64,000 nt of DNA. It comes from Pirellula staleyi DSM 6068 (GTDB lineage: Bacteria; Planctomycetota; Planctomycetia; Pirellulales; Pirellulaceae). The stretch covers positions 930,001 to 994,000 of the forward strand of contig NC_013720.1 of NCBI RefSeq assembly GCF_000025185.1. The letters run 5' to 3'. Below, piece by piece: positions 8,759 to 17,158 of the stretch. Position numbers and translations under genes: made by a program. The notes beneath the pieces are model-generated. The model was not told where the DNA came from, did no database searches, and was given only the letters and a program-made list of their open reading frames with translations. Numbering within the stretch: position 1 is the stretch's first letter; each line of letters begins with the position of its first letter.

Positions 8759-9228
8759 CGAACAATCTCCTCTCGGGTGATGAAACTTCTCGAGCTTTCG
8801 GCTCGTTTTGCGTCGCTGTACTCTGTTAACTACGAGGCAATCGCAACCTAAATGGTGCACGTGCAAGCTGAGTGAGGCCCATTTGCCTTTCAGAGCGCGT
8901 GCCAGTACGAGCGCAGCGCACTTTGCGCGAGGCGATCGACTTGATCCGAGCGAATCGGCAAATCGACCTATCTCGAGCGCGGCCTGTAACTGTACGTTGC
9001 AAAACAGCAACATGCCGAGGGAAATGGTGTGATTTCACACCCGCTACGACCCGCAAAACCGCTGCCACTTGCACACTTGCTTCACGGCACCGAACATGGA
9101 GAGGAGAAACAGAGTTTCGTGGACCCACTGGCAAATCGCAAGTGGACTCCTGTCGACTGCCTTCCCAGCAAGCGCAGCTCGACCGATCGACTCCCACCCC
9201 GGCTCCTCGCATCGATAAGGATGCTCCG
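8759..9228. other. Intergenic region between divergent pfkA and cytochrome gene
   Basis: 470 bp without a supported gene; the plus-strand frame is open through part of it but lacks any protein-like character before ATG 9229. It must hold the promoters of both flanking genes. Two inverted repeats are visible: GTTGC-AAAACA-GCAAC (8996-9011) and the palindrome listed separately at 9026-9041. Confidence 0.6.
9026..9041. promoter_or_regulatory. Candidate operator palindrome
   Basis: GGTGTGA-TT-TCACACC is a perfect 7+7 inverted repeat located 188 bp before the cytochrome/propeller start and 268 bp before the pfkA start. The size and symmetry suit a dimeric regulator. The regulator is unknown, and assignment to either gene is inference. 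Confidence 0.4.
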
Positions 9229-11034
9229 ATGCTCCCGCCGCTACGATTTCGAACCTACGCCGCGCTGTTGCTGCTCGTCGCCACCCGCGCAGCGCTCGCC
9301 GCAGATGCCGGGCTGCTGAGCGCCGTGGTCGATCGCTCGCCGGTCGATGTGCTGCTGACTGCCGACGAAAAATTCCTCGTCACACTGAATCAAACCAGCA
9401 GCACCGCCACGCTGCTTGCCTGGCCGAGCGGCACCCGGCTCGACGAAGTGGCTGTTGGGAAACATCCGGTCGCCATTGCCCAGATTCCTGGAACAAGCGA
9501 GCTGCTGGTGAGTGGCCATCACGACGGCTCGCTCACGCAGCTGCGGATCGAAGCTGGCAAGCTCGCGCTAGTGCGAACACTCGACCTCGGGATGCAGCCG
9601 CACGGCATTGCGATCACCGCCGATGGGGGGCTGGCATATGTGGCCCAAACAGCAGCGGCCAAGATTGCGATCGTCGACCTCGCTGCCGGAAAGATTGTGG
9701 GGCAGATTGAATCGGGGCGCTGGCCGCGCGCAGTGGCTCTGTCGAGTGATGGCGCGCGCTTGGCGGTGGCCAGCAGCGGCGATCGAGGGATGTCGATCAT
9801 CGACCCGGTGAGTAAAACGCTGCTGCAAAAAACATCGTTTTTCGGCCTGAATATCGGTCATTTGCAGATCGATAAGCAAAACGAGTATGTCTATTTCCCG
9901 TGGATGATTTATCGCAACAATCCGATCTCGGTGAACAACATCAAGCTCGGCTGGATCCTGGCGAGTCGCATTGGTCGGATCAAAATCGATGGCGCTTCGG
10001 CGCGCGAAACCTTTTCGCTCGATCCACCTGGGCTCGCCATTGCCGACGTGCATGGCCTCGCGCTCACCCCCGATGAAAAGCATCTCGTCGTCTCGGCCAG
10101 TGGCACGCACGAACTGCTGATCTACAAAAACGAAGGGCTGCCGTTCAAAGAACATGGGGGAACCGATCACGTCGATCCGGAGCTCGCCAAAGATCGGAGC
10201 CGCTTTGTGCGCATCGAGCTCGGCGGGCGTCCGATGGGGCTGCGGATCACGGCCGATGGCAAGGGAGCGATCGTTGCTAACTACTTCAAAAACAGCCTGC
10301 AGATTGTCGACCTCGAGAACCGCGAACTTGCGCGCGAAATCGACCTGGGACCTGCTCCCGAACCGTCGCTCGAGCGACGCGGCGAGGCGATTTTCTACGA
10401 CGCACGCCGCAGCCTCGATCAGTGGTACTCGTGCCACACCTGTCACTACGAAGGTGGGATCAACAGCGTGACGATGGACACCCTCAACGATGGGAGTGGC
10501 GGGACCTACAAAACGGTGCTCAGCCTCGAGCATCTGCACGAAACGGGACCCTGGACGTGGCACGGCTGGCAAACCGACCTCCGCTCGGCGATGCAGAAAT
10601 CACTAACCGAAACGATGCAAGGGAGCAGCGGCTCGGCGGCCGATGTCGACGCGATGCTCGCTTTTTTCAAGCAGCTGAAGTTGCCCCCCAATCCGTTCCG
10701 GGAAAAAGATGGCACCTTGTCGGCCGCCGCCCAGCGTGGCGAGCAGGTGTTTCACTCCCGCGCAGCAGCGTGCGCGACGTGCCACTCCGGCCCCGCCTTC
10801 ACCGACGGCAAGACGCACGACGTGGGGCTCGGCAGCAACAAGGATCGCTATTCGGAGTTCAACACCCCGACGCTGCGTGGGGTCTATCAGCGCGTGAAAC
10901 TGCTGCACACCGGCAAGGCGAGCACGCTCGAAGAGGTTCTCACTGGCGCACATGCGCCGAGCCAAGTCGCCGGCGAGCGCGACCTCACACAGCAAGAACT
11001 GGCCGACATCGTCGAGTACCTGAAGTCGCTGTAG
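9229..11034 (+). CDS. Exported beta-propeller / di-haem cytochrome c protein (MauG/cytochrome c peroxidase-like)
   Basis: 601 aa. A signal peptide (RTYAALLLLVATRAALAADA) directs export. Residues ~25-370 are YncE-like propeller repeats (PVDVLLTADEKFLVTLNQ; GMQPHGIAITADGGLAYVAQ; RWPRAVALSSDGARLAVA). The C-terminal third is a cytochrome domain with two c-type haem sites, CHTCH at residue 402 and CATCH at 515, and an FTDGKTHDVGL segment as in the bacterial di-haem peroxidase/MauG family. Such proteins act in periplasmic electron transfer. ATG 9229 is preferred because AAGGA lies nine bases upstream and the signal peptide begins right after it. It converges with the methyltransferase gene, whose end lies 48 bp beyond. 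Confidence 0.87.
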   Translation: MLPPLRFRTYAALLLLVATRAALAADAGLLSAVVDRSPVDVLLTADEKFLVTLNQTSSTATLLAWPSGTRLDEVAVGKHPVAIAQIPGTSELLVSGHHDGSLTQLRIEAGKLALVRTLDLGMQPHGIAITADGGLAYVAQTAAAKIAIVDLAAGKIVGQIESGRWPRAVALSSDGARLAVASSGDRGMSIIDPVSKTLLQKTSFFGLNIGHLQIDKQNEYVYFPWMIYRNNPISVNNIKLGWILASRIGRIKIDGASARETFSLDPPGLAIADVHGLALTPDEKHLVVSASGTHELLIYKNEGLPFKEHGGTDHVDPELAKDRSRFVRIELGGRPMGLRITADGKGAIVANYFKNSLQIVDLENRELAREIDLGPAPEPSLERRGEAIFYDARRSLDQWYSCHTCHYEGGINSVTMDTLNDGSGGTYKTVLSLEHLHETGPWTWHGWQTDLRSAMQKSLTETMQGSSGSAADVDAMLAFFKQLKLPPNPFREKDGTLSAAAQRGEQVFHSRAAACATCHSGPAFTDGKTHDVGLGSNKDRYSEFNTPTLRGVYQRVKLLHTGKASTLEEVLTGAHAPSQVAGERDLTQQELADIVEYLKSL

Positions 11035-11082
11035 CGCTCAATTTGTACTCTAGTAGTCCGTCGAGCGATCCATGCTGGGCAA

Positions 11083-13764
11083 TCACTCAGGAGCAAACGC
11101 GCGCTCGATACCGCCGCGCGCGGCAATTGCGCGATCGATTTGCGCGATGATCTCGAGCGTGCGCTCAAGCGCCCCGAGCAGCTGCTGATAATGCACTTGA
11201 TCGCTGCGCGTGAGCGTTCGCCCACGACGATCGGCGAGCCACTTTTGCGCGGGGGCATGCGCGCCAATGCGATACTCAAACACCTCGCGCGAGCAGCATG
11301 CCATCGACCGCTCGGCGCTCACCAAGACCTGCCCCGCGCTCCACTTCGGATAGCGCGGCTGAGTAACCAGCCCTTCACCAGCAGTAGTGAACTCCGGCGC
11401 AGCGTGCCGCAGCAGATGCACGTCGATCAGCTGCCGGCCGAGCGTCGTCAGCTCGAGCGCCAGGTCCGCTTCTCGCGGCACGATCACGCGCGGAAATTCG
11501 CGCCACAACGACTCCGCAAAACCTTGTCGATACGCGCTCGAAGCCAGCGTGGCATACAGTAGCGCCAGGCAAGCTGCCTCGTCACCATGCTCGCTCCCGC
11601 CGATCCCCAGGCGCGTCATTTTTTCGCGTATTTCACTCGAAATATTACCTTTTTTCGAGGGGACCCCTGCGGCAAACCGCCAGAGTGGAAAGAGCGATTC
11701 GCTCCCCCGGTTGTCGCTCCGCAGGATTCCATCGAGCGTGATGGCGTCGGTGATCCAGAAGAAATTCGCCGCGCGACCCGGCAGCATTTGCCGCCGCGAA
11801 ACGAGGAGCCAGTTCGTTTGATCGATCACGTGCCGCATCAGTTCGCCGCGCGGCCAATCGATGAGCAGCGGATGCCAAAACAGATAGCGCGAGTCGAAAG
11901 GTCGATACGCACAGCGGCGGACATAGCGCGCGAGATCGATCCCCTGCTCTACTTCGGCGCGCAGCGCTGCGCGAACTGCGGCGAGCTTGAAGCTCCGCGT
12001 ATCTCCTGCTGGATAGCGCGGCGAACGTGGCCGCGCGAAGAGAAGCGTTCGCAGCTCGTCGTCGCTCGCGCGCTCATCGACCAGCATCCCGATTCGCGTT
12101 AGCAACTCTTCCTCGGTGAAGGCAATCACCAGCCCATCTCGGGCGGTCACCACGGCAGTGCTGGTGAGCGGCATCACTTCGGTGAGAAGTGGCGCCTGGC
12201 GATACCAGGCATTGGATACCAGGTCCTTTGGCGAGCGAAACGGATAGTCGCTTCCGGCAGGGTGGAGTAGTTCTCCTGGCGTGCCGCGCTCCACCTGCTG
12301 CTCGAACGCCGCGAGCTTTTCGTCCACCGTTCCCCAGTAATCGAAGCGGCGCACGGCAGGCGCAAGCCCCGCGCGCGAGCGCAAAAAGAACGCGCCGATC
12401 CCCGCATCGAGTCCAAAGATGTTTTCGTTCGAGGCCATCTGCTCACGAAGCGAAATGGGCTGTTTTTCTAGCGTTTTAGAGATTTTTTCTGGTAGCTGCG
12501 GCGCAAGCTCGCCACTCTTGCGATTGCCATGAAAGTCGGCAATCTCGATTCGCGGAAACGTGTGATGAAGTCGCCGCCGCGCGAGGCGAAACGTTGTGTT
12601 CTCGAGCCAGCTATGGCTGGTCACCAGCGCCACGACCCCGAGCCCCGCGCGCTCGATGCACCACTCGGCGAGTCGCAAAAATTTAACGTAGTCGTCGTGC
12701 AGCCAGGTCTTCCGCTCGCCGAGTCGCTCGCCATCGAACTTCAGATAATCGCGCACTCGTTGCGTGATCCACTCGCCTCGATTTTGCGAGAGCGAAGCAA
12801 ACGGCGGATTCCCGAGAATCACCGTCAGCGGCTCGGCGTGCAGCCATCGTCCGTCGTCGGCAGGACCCTCGAGCGCACTGGCGGTGACGATCGGAAGTCC
12901 CACCGGCGAGGTGAAACGATAACCGGTCCGCGCCAGCAGATCGACGATCCGCAGCGCCATCACCGCCGACGCTTCGGGGAAGAGTTCCACCGCCGCTAGT
13001 CGCGGGAGCAAATGCCGATCGATGTAGTCGTTCCACGCCTCGAGCGGCGCTCTGCCACACGCTTCCGCCTCGGCGATCACCGACTTATGAATCCGCGCGA
13101 TTGCGGCGAGCAAGAACGCGCCGCTCCCTGCCGCTGGGTCGAGTATCCGGACCACCGGACCCGTAAAACCGTGCGGATTTCCCTGGGAATACGTGTTCCA
13201 GCAGGTTGTGTCGGCAAGTCCACCCGGGAGCTCCAGCTCATCGCGCAGCAGTTGATCGACGCGCTCGACCATCGCCGTAGCGAGCCGCTCGGGGGTAAAG
13301 AAAACGCCTCGAAACTTGCGGTGCGCTGGGGACCAGGCGGCCAGCAGCAGTTCCCACAAATGGGGCCGCTCGTGCTCTGCAATCATCGCCGCGGAGCGCG
13401 CCAGAAGCTGCCAGTTTGCATCGTCGCGCGCCAGACCGCGGCGCAGCTGACTCGCCACGTGCGCGAGCCAGGGCGGCGACGTCTCTGCGAGCCACGCCAG
13501 GGCCCGATCAACATAGTGCGGCACCACAGCTGGCCACTGCAAGCGCGCTAGCACCACGATGGTGGCCAGCTTCTCGGTGAGCGCATCGCTCGCGCGCAGA
13601 TCGGTGGCAAGATCAGCTGCGGGGGTCACGCTGGCGAGACTCGCGAGCGCTTCGTCTACAGCGATTTCCCCCTGCAGCGACGCCTGGCTCAGCGCCTGCG
13701 CCACACCATCGCGCAGCGGTAGAAGTTCACTCGCGAGGCGGCGAATCGCGGCGGTCGTTCTCAC
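11083..13764 (-). CDS. Large N6-adenine DNA methyltransferase (Eco57I / type IIG-like), no partner nuclease visible
   Basis: 893 aa. The SAM-binding motif I (RILDPAAGSGAFLLAAI) is at ~residue 209, the catalytic motif IV (VILGNPPFASLS) at ~319, and FFTPERLATAMV, typical of N6-adenine methylases of restriction systems, at ~155. An N-terminal ~150-residue helical domain precedes the methylase, and ~500 residues follow that probably hold target recognition. I see no obvious PD-(D/E)xK nuclease motif at the N-terminus and no helicase, so this is either a solitary methylase or a type IIG-like enzyme with an unrecognised nuclease. The GTG start at 13764 forms a GTGA overlap with the miaB stop, with AAGGTG just upstream; the longer frame runs antisense-free but deep into miaB and is less likely. 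Confidence 0.85.
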   Translation of the reverse strand: MRTTAAIRRLASELLPLRDGVAQALSQASLQGEIAVDEALASLASVTPAADLATDLRASDALTEKLATIVVLARLQWPAVVPHYVDRALAWLAETSPPWLAHVASQLRRGLARDDANWQLLARSAAMIAEHERPHLWELLLAAWSPAHRKFRGVFFTPERLATAMVERVDQLLRDELELPGGLADTTCWNTYSQGNPHGFTGPVVRILDPAAGSGAFLLAAIARIHKSVIAEAEACGRAPLEAWNDYIDRHLLPRLAAVELFPEASAVMALRIVDLLARTGYRFTSPVGLPIVTASALEGPADDGRWLHAEPLTVILGNPPFASLSQNRGEWITQRVRDYLKFDGERLGERKTWLHDDYVKFLRLAEWCIERAGLGVVALVTSHSWLENTTFRLARRRLHHTFPRIEIADFHGNRKSGELAPQLPEKISKTLEKQPISLREQMASNENIFGLDAGIGAFFLRSRAGLAPAVRRFDYWGTVDEKLAAFEQQVERGTPGELLHPAGSDYPFRSPKDLVSNAWYRQAPLLTEVMPLTSTAVVTARDGLVIAFTEEELLTRIGMLVDERASDDELRTLLFARPRSPRYPAGDTRSFKLAAVRAALRAEVEQGIDLARYVRRCAYRPFDSRYLFWHPLLIDWPRGELMRHVIDQTNWLLVSRRQMLPGRAANFFWITDAITLDGILRSDNRGSESLFPLWRFAAGVPSKKGNISSEIREKMTRLGIGGSEHGDEAACLALLYATLASSAYRQGFAESLWREFPRVIVPREADLALELTTLGRQLIDVHLLRHAAPEFTTAGEGLVTQPRYPKWSAGQVLVSAERSMACCSREVFEYRIGAHAPAQKWLADRRGRTLTRSDQVHYQQLLGALERTLEIIAQIDRAIAARGGIERAFAPE

Positions 13765-15188
13765 GCACCTTGACCCAGCGGCAGCAATTTCGGCGTCACA
13801 TGCTCGGTCACAATTGCGCCGAACAGCGTGTGCGGTGCGCACTCGTAAATCGCCAGCTGCACCAACTCTCCGGTCAAGCGCCGGTTCCCATCAAACACCA
13901 CAATCCGGTCGCAAGGGGTCCGTCCGGTCAGCTGCACGAGGTCTCCTTCGACCTCACCGCGCGAAACAGCGCGGCTGCTGGGACCTTCCACCAGCACTTC
14001 CACGCGCTGCCCCAAAAACTTCTGATTTTCCTGCTCCGAAATCCGATTTTGCAGCTCGAGCAGTTCGTTGTTGCGGCGATGTTTCACGTCGAACGGAATG
14101 TCGTCGGCCAGCAACTCCGCCCCCTTCGTGCCGGGGCGTTCGCTGTATTTGAAGATAAAACTATTCTTGAAACGACAGTCGGAAACCAGCTGCTTGGTCG
14201 CTTCGAAATCGGCTTCGGTCTCGCCGCAAAATCCGACGATGAAGTCGCTCGTCACCGCAGCATCCGGAACCATCTCGTAGATCCGCGCCATCATCTCGCG
14301 ATAATCTTCCACGCTATAGCCGCGCTTCATGCGTGTGAGAACCGTGTTGCTGCCGCTCTGCGCGGGGACATGCAAGTACGGCGAAACTTTGGGCAGATCG
14401 CGCACCGCAGCGAGCAGATCGTTGGTCATATCCTTGGGATAGTTCGTGACGAACTTCAGCCGCTTGATCCCGTCGATTTCCGAAAGGTTCACGAGCAAAT
14501 CCGACAGCCGCGTGGTGCTCTCGCCACTCTTGTAGCGATAGCTGTTCACCGTTTGTCCGATGAGCGTGATCTCTTTGCAACCTTGGTCGGCGAGGATCCG
14601 TGCTTCGTCGTAAATCTGCTGTGGCGGACGCCCTTGCTCGGGGCCGCGCGTGCTCGGAACAATGCAGTAGGTACAAAACTTGTCGCAGCCGATTTGAATC
14701 CGCAAATAGGCCTGAAACGGCGTGGGACGCATCGTCGGATCGCGCAGTGGATCGAACGTTTCGTGACTCCGACGCACCTCTTCGTTCGCAGCATCTTTGC
14801 GCCCGAGACTTACCGCCATCTGCTTTCCATGACCGGCGGCAACTTGATCGATCAGATCGGGAATGCGGCTGAGCTGACCCGGGCCGACCACGAGATCGAC
14901 ATACGGCGCGCGATCGAACACCAGCTGCTGATCTTTCTGCGCCATGCACCCCATCACGCCGATGATCTTGTCGGGATTCGCCTTCTTGAGCGAGCGCAAA
15001 CGTCCAAGCGCCGAGTACGTTTTGTTCTCGGCTTGCTCGCGCACGCTGCAGGTGTTGAACAGCAGCACGTCGGCCGACGCTTCATCGCGCTCCAGCTCGT
15101 AGCCCCGTTTGCGCAAACTGGCGACCACCATCTCGCTGTCGAGCACATTCATCTGACAGCCGACAGTTTCGATGTAAAGCCGTTTCAT
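13761..15188 (-). CDS. miaB: tRNA-2-methylthio-N6-dimethylallyladenosine synthase
   Basis: 475 aa. MiaB adds the methylthio group to i6A37 of tRNAs that read UNN codons, using SAM and two iron-sulfur clusters. The N-terminal domain has YIETVGCQMN, NTCSVREQAENK and GVMGCMAQ, the three cysteines of the auxiliary cluster. The radical SAM core has CDKFCTYCIVPSTRG, and a C-terminal TRAM-like domain (VEVLVEGPSSR to LTGRTPCDRIVVF) binds tRNA. The length is normal. ATG 15188 matches the family start; an in-frame GTG four codons earlier (15200) is possible. The last bases overlap the methyltransferase start, so the two form a translationally coupled pair. Confidence 0.95.
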   Translation of the reverse strand: MKRLYIETVGCQMNVLDSEMVVASLRKRGYELERDEASADVLLFNTCSVREQAENKTYSALGRLRSLKKANPDKIIGVMGCMAQKDQQLVFDRAPYVDLVVGPGQLSRIPDLIDQVAAGHGKQMAVSLGRKDAANEEVRRSHETFDPLRDPTMRPTPFQAYLRIQIGCDKFCTYCIVPSTRGPEQGRPPQQIYDEARILADQGCKEITLIGQTVNSYRYKSGESTTRLSDLLVNLSEIDGIKRLKFVTNYPKDMTNDLLAAVRDLPKVSPYLHVPAQSGSNTVLTRMKRGYSVEDYREMMARIYEMVPDAAVTSDFIVGFCGETEADFEATKQLVSDCRFKNSFIFKYSERPGTKGAELLADDIPFDVKHRRNNELLELQNRISEQENQKFLGQRVEVLVEGPSSRAVSRGEVEGDLVQLTGRTPCDRIVVFDGNRRLTGELVQLAIYECAPHTLFGAIVTEHVTPKLLPLGQGA

Positions 15189-15273
15189 CACCGCACTCAC
15201 TTCTCGTACTTACCAAAATCGCTTGCTACGAAATCACACACTGCCCCAAGGCTCCTCGATCGACCGAGCCCCG

Positions 15274-15483
15274 CTACGAACTCTTCCCCTTGGCACCCGC
15301 TGCTTGTTTCTTCTTCGCCTTCCGCTCGGCTTTTCGTTTTCGCTCGAGCTCTTCGGCCGCTTCGGCGCTCAGCTGCGTGATCAGCACCGTCCGCCGATGC
15401 TGCATCAACTTCACGAGCGACACCACAGCGACGTAGCTGCCAATGGCCAGCAGCGCGTAGTCCCACCACTGGAAGTTAAGCAT
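15274..15483 (-). CDS. Small single-pass membrane protein with Lys-rich tail
   Basis: 69 aa. It begins MLNFQWWDYALLAIGSYVAV, which forms one membrane helix (residues ~8-26), followed by a highly charged helical tail dominated by Glu, Arg and Lys (ELERKRKAERKAKKKQ). An upstream extension of the frame (to 15846) is out of character and overlaps panD, so ATG 15483 is preferred. It lies 85 bp upstream of miaB on the same strand and may share its transcript. Function unknown. Confidence 0.6.
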   Translation of the reverse strand: MLNFQWWDYALLAIGSYVAVVSLVKLMQHRRTVLITQLSAEAAEELERKRKAERKAKKKQAAGAKGKSS

Positions 15484-15668
15484 GGCCCGGTTCCATCCGT
15501 TGTCAGCGTCGCGTCGAGGACGAGGTTCATCCGCCTCTCGCACCCATCCGTCGGGGGAGAGCGTCGTCGATCGAACGTCTGGCTTCGAGTGTACCTTGCA
15601 GCCCCGCGACAGCACCAGCGGGAAAAGCGGCTGAGCCGCACCCCGCCCCCATGAGCCATCAGCGCCCG

Positions 15669-16049
15669 CTAGCACGCATCCGGACCCGGAATTTCGGGGC
15701 GGAGTTCGCGAATCTGGTTCTTCTCGTCGACAAACACCACTTTGGGGCGGTGGGTGGCGACCTTTTCTTCCTCGAGCGTGGTGAACGTGGCCAGGATCAT
15801 CAGATCGCCGGGACTCACCAGATGGGCGGCTGCTCCGTTGATGCAAATCACGCCGCTGCCAGCTTTTCCCTCGATGGCGTAGGTCGAAAAACGGGTCCCG
15901 CGGGTGACATTCCAGCAGTGCACTTCCTCGAACTCGGCAATATCGCTCGCCTCGAGCAGCGTCCGATCGATCGTCACGCTCCCCTCGTAATGGAGGTCAG
16001 CCTGCGTGACGGTGCAACGGTGGATTTTGGATTTAAGCATGCGGCGCAT
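15669..16049 (-). CDS. panD: Aspartate 1-decarboxylase
   Basis: 126 aa. PanD converts L-aspartate to beta-alanine for pantothenate and CoA synthesis. It is made as a proenzyme that self-cleaves at a Gly-Ser bond to create a pyruvoyl cofactor: YEGSVTID at residues ~22-29 contains that site, with the catalytic serine near residue 25. Other family marks are [29 protein letters not shown] and [16 protein letters not shown]. The start [11 protein letters not shown] agrees with known PanD proteins. It is apparently monocistronic, with no other pantothenate gene in the window. Confidence 0.96.
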   Translation of the reverse strand: MRRMLKSKIHRCTVTQADLHYEGSVTIDRTLLEASDIAEFEEVHCWNVTRGTRFSTYAIEGKAGSGVICINGAAAHLVSPGDLMILATFTTLEEEKVATHRPKVVFVDEKNQIRELRPEIPGPDAC

Positions 16050-16174
16050 ACCGCCATTTTACTTATCCACCCCCGCGTCGAACAGGACGCCCCACCCTCG
16101 CAACCCAACGTAAAAAACTTGCTGCTGAGTCGGGGGGGTGGCACAATTTGCCCCCAGTGTGAGGCGATCTGACT

Positions 16175-16231
16175 TTGCCCGGGTGGCACTGCTAACTTGC
16201 CTGGGTGGCACTGCTGGCTTGCCCAGCAGTG
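16175..16231. repeat. Tandem 22-bp repeat ending in a hairpin (CAGCAGTG family)
   Basis: Two adjacent 22-bp units, each of the form TTGCCYGGGTGGCACTGCTR RC, occupy 16175-16196 and 16197-16218. The second runs into CACTGCTGG-CTTGC-CCAGCAGTG (16209-16231), a perfect 9-bp hairpin. This is the reverse complement of the hairpin in the 59356-59416 repeat. The 235-bp gap between panD and the next gene holds nothing else recognised. Confidence 0.75.
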
Positions 16232-16284
16232 TGATCCACTAACCACCTGCCCACTTCTCTCCCTGTCTTCCAAGGAACCGATCG

Positions 16285-16845
16285 ATGCAGCCGATCCATG
16301 CCACTGCTCAGCTCAACCTGCGGATGCAGCCTCTCGACCGGGGCGACCTGTTTGAAGATCCCCTGATGGAAGAGTTGGAGAGCCAGGAACTCGGGGAGGT
16401 GACCGGCGGCGGCACGATGATGCAGGAGTCGGGCGAGATCGACTACTGCGATATCGAGCTGGAGCTGAGCGACATCGAGCGCGCCGTTCCGCTGGTCTGT
16501 CAATTCCTGGAAGAGCGTGGGGTGCCACGCGGATCGAAACTCACCTACCACGTCGGGGAAACGGCGCACGAAGTCCCCTTCGGCCGGATGGAAGGTTTGG
16601 CGATCTACCTCAACGGCACCGACCTCCCCGAGGAGGTCTACAGCGAGTGCGACATCAACTTTGTCTTCGACGAGATCAATCGGCTGATCGAAGGCCGCGG
16701 CGCGATCCTCGGCCACTGGCAAGGCCCGACCGAAACAGCCCTCTACATGTACGGCACATCGGCCGCCGCCATGCGCGAAGCCATCACCCCCTTCGTCGCC
16801 GAATATCCCCTCTGCCAGCAATCCCGCTTCGCCCAAATCGCCTAG
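16285..16845 (+). CDS. Conserved-looking hypothetical protein
   Basis: 186 aa, acidic, with no membrane segment. AAGGA precedes the ATG by ten bases and codon usage fits the surrounding host genes, so it is a real gene. Residues ~30-60 hold a glycine-rich turn and an acidic strand (ELGEVTGGGTMMQESGEI, then DYCDIELELSD); the rest alternates helices and strands (RGSKLTYHVG; MEGLAIYLNGTDLP; DINFVFDEINRLI), consistent with a compact alpha/beta domain. I do not recognise the family. It stands at the left border of the AT-rich island but has host-like composition, so I place it outside the island. Confidence 0.7.
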   Translation: MQPIHATAQLNLRMQPLDRGDLFEDPLMEELESQELGEVTGGGTMMQESGEIDYCDIELELSDIERAVPLVCQFLEERGVPRGSKLTYHVGETAHEVPFGRMEGLAIYLNGTDLPEEVYSECDINFVFDEINRLIEGRGAILGHWQGPTETALYMYGTSAAAMREAITPFVAEYPLCQQSRFAQIA

Positions 16846-17158
16846 TGCAATAGAGAACTGTAAGCACCCTCGCCGAAACCGAACTGCAGAGATCTCAGAG
16901 AATCTTCGTATGCAGCAAACATCGCAACGAACGAATCACAGAGAGTTCAAGTACTTATTCAGATTTCTACACGACCTAACAACCAAAAGAACTGACACGC
17001 TTACACTAATGAAAATCTCACACACACCTTCCCTGAGAAGGCATAAAGACACTTGACATTACGACCCTAACCAAAAACAATCCGCTTGATACGTAGCTCC
17101 CGGCTGATTCAGCCTCCTCCAAATCAACTTACACCTAGCCAACCACGTACTGAATCAT
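16846..17158 (+). other. AT-rich leader at the left end of the FRG island
   Basis: 313 bp with no gene. Composition changes abruptly from GC-rich to AT-rich just after the stop of the preceding gene. It contains the candidate promoter at 17053-17081 and no recognisable repeat, tRNA or attachment site. Confidence 0.6.
17053..17081 (+). promoter_or_regulatory. Candidate sigma-70 promoter for the FRG cassette
   Basis: A perfect -35 box TTGACA (17053-17058) is followed after 17 bases by AACAAT (17076-17081), which matches four of six -10 consensus positions. It is 78 bp before the first ORF of the AT-rich cassette. Confidence 0.5.

Noticed and set aside
8872-9228. N-terminal extension of the propeller-cytochrome gene
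   Set aside because: The signal peptide and ribosome site sit at ATG 9229; the extension is Arg/Ser-rich and not protein-like.
11083-13764. BREX PglX or type I HsdM identity for the methyltransferase
   Set aside because: No PglZ, Lon-like, HsdS or HsdR genes nearby, and the length and layout fit neither family clearly; kept as a generic adenine methylase.
13770-15380. 536-codon plus-strand ORF across miaB
   Set aside because: miaB is unambiguous on the minus strand; the reverse frame has no motifs.
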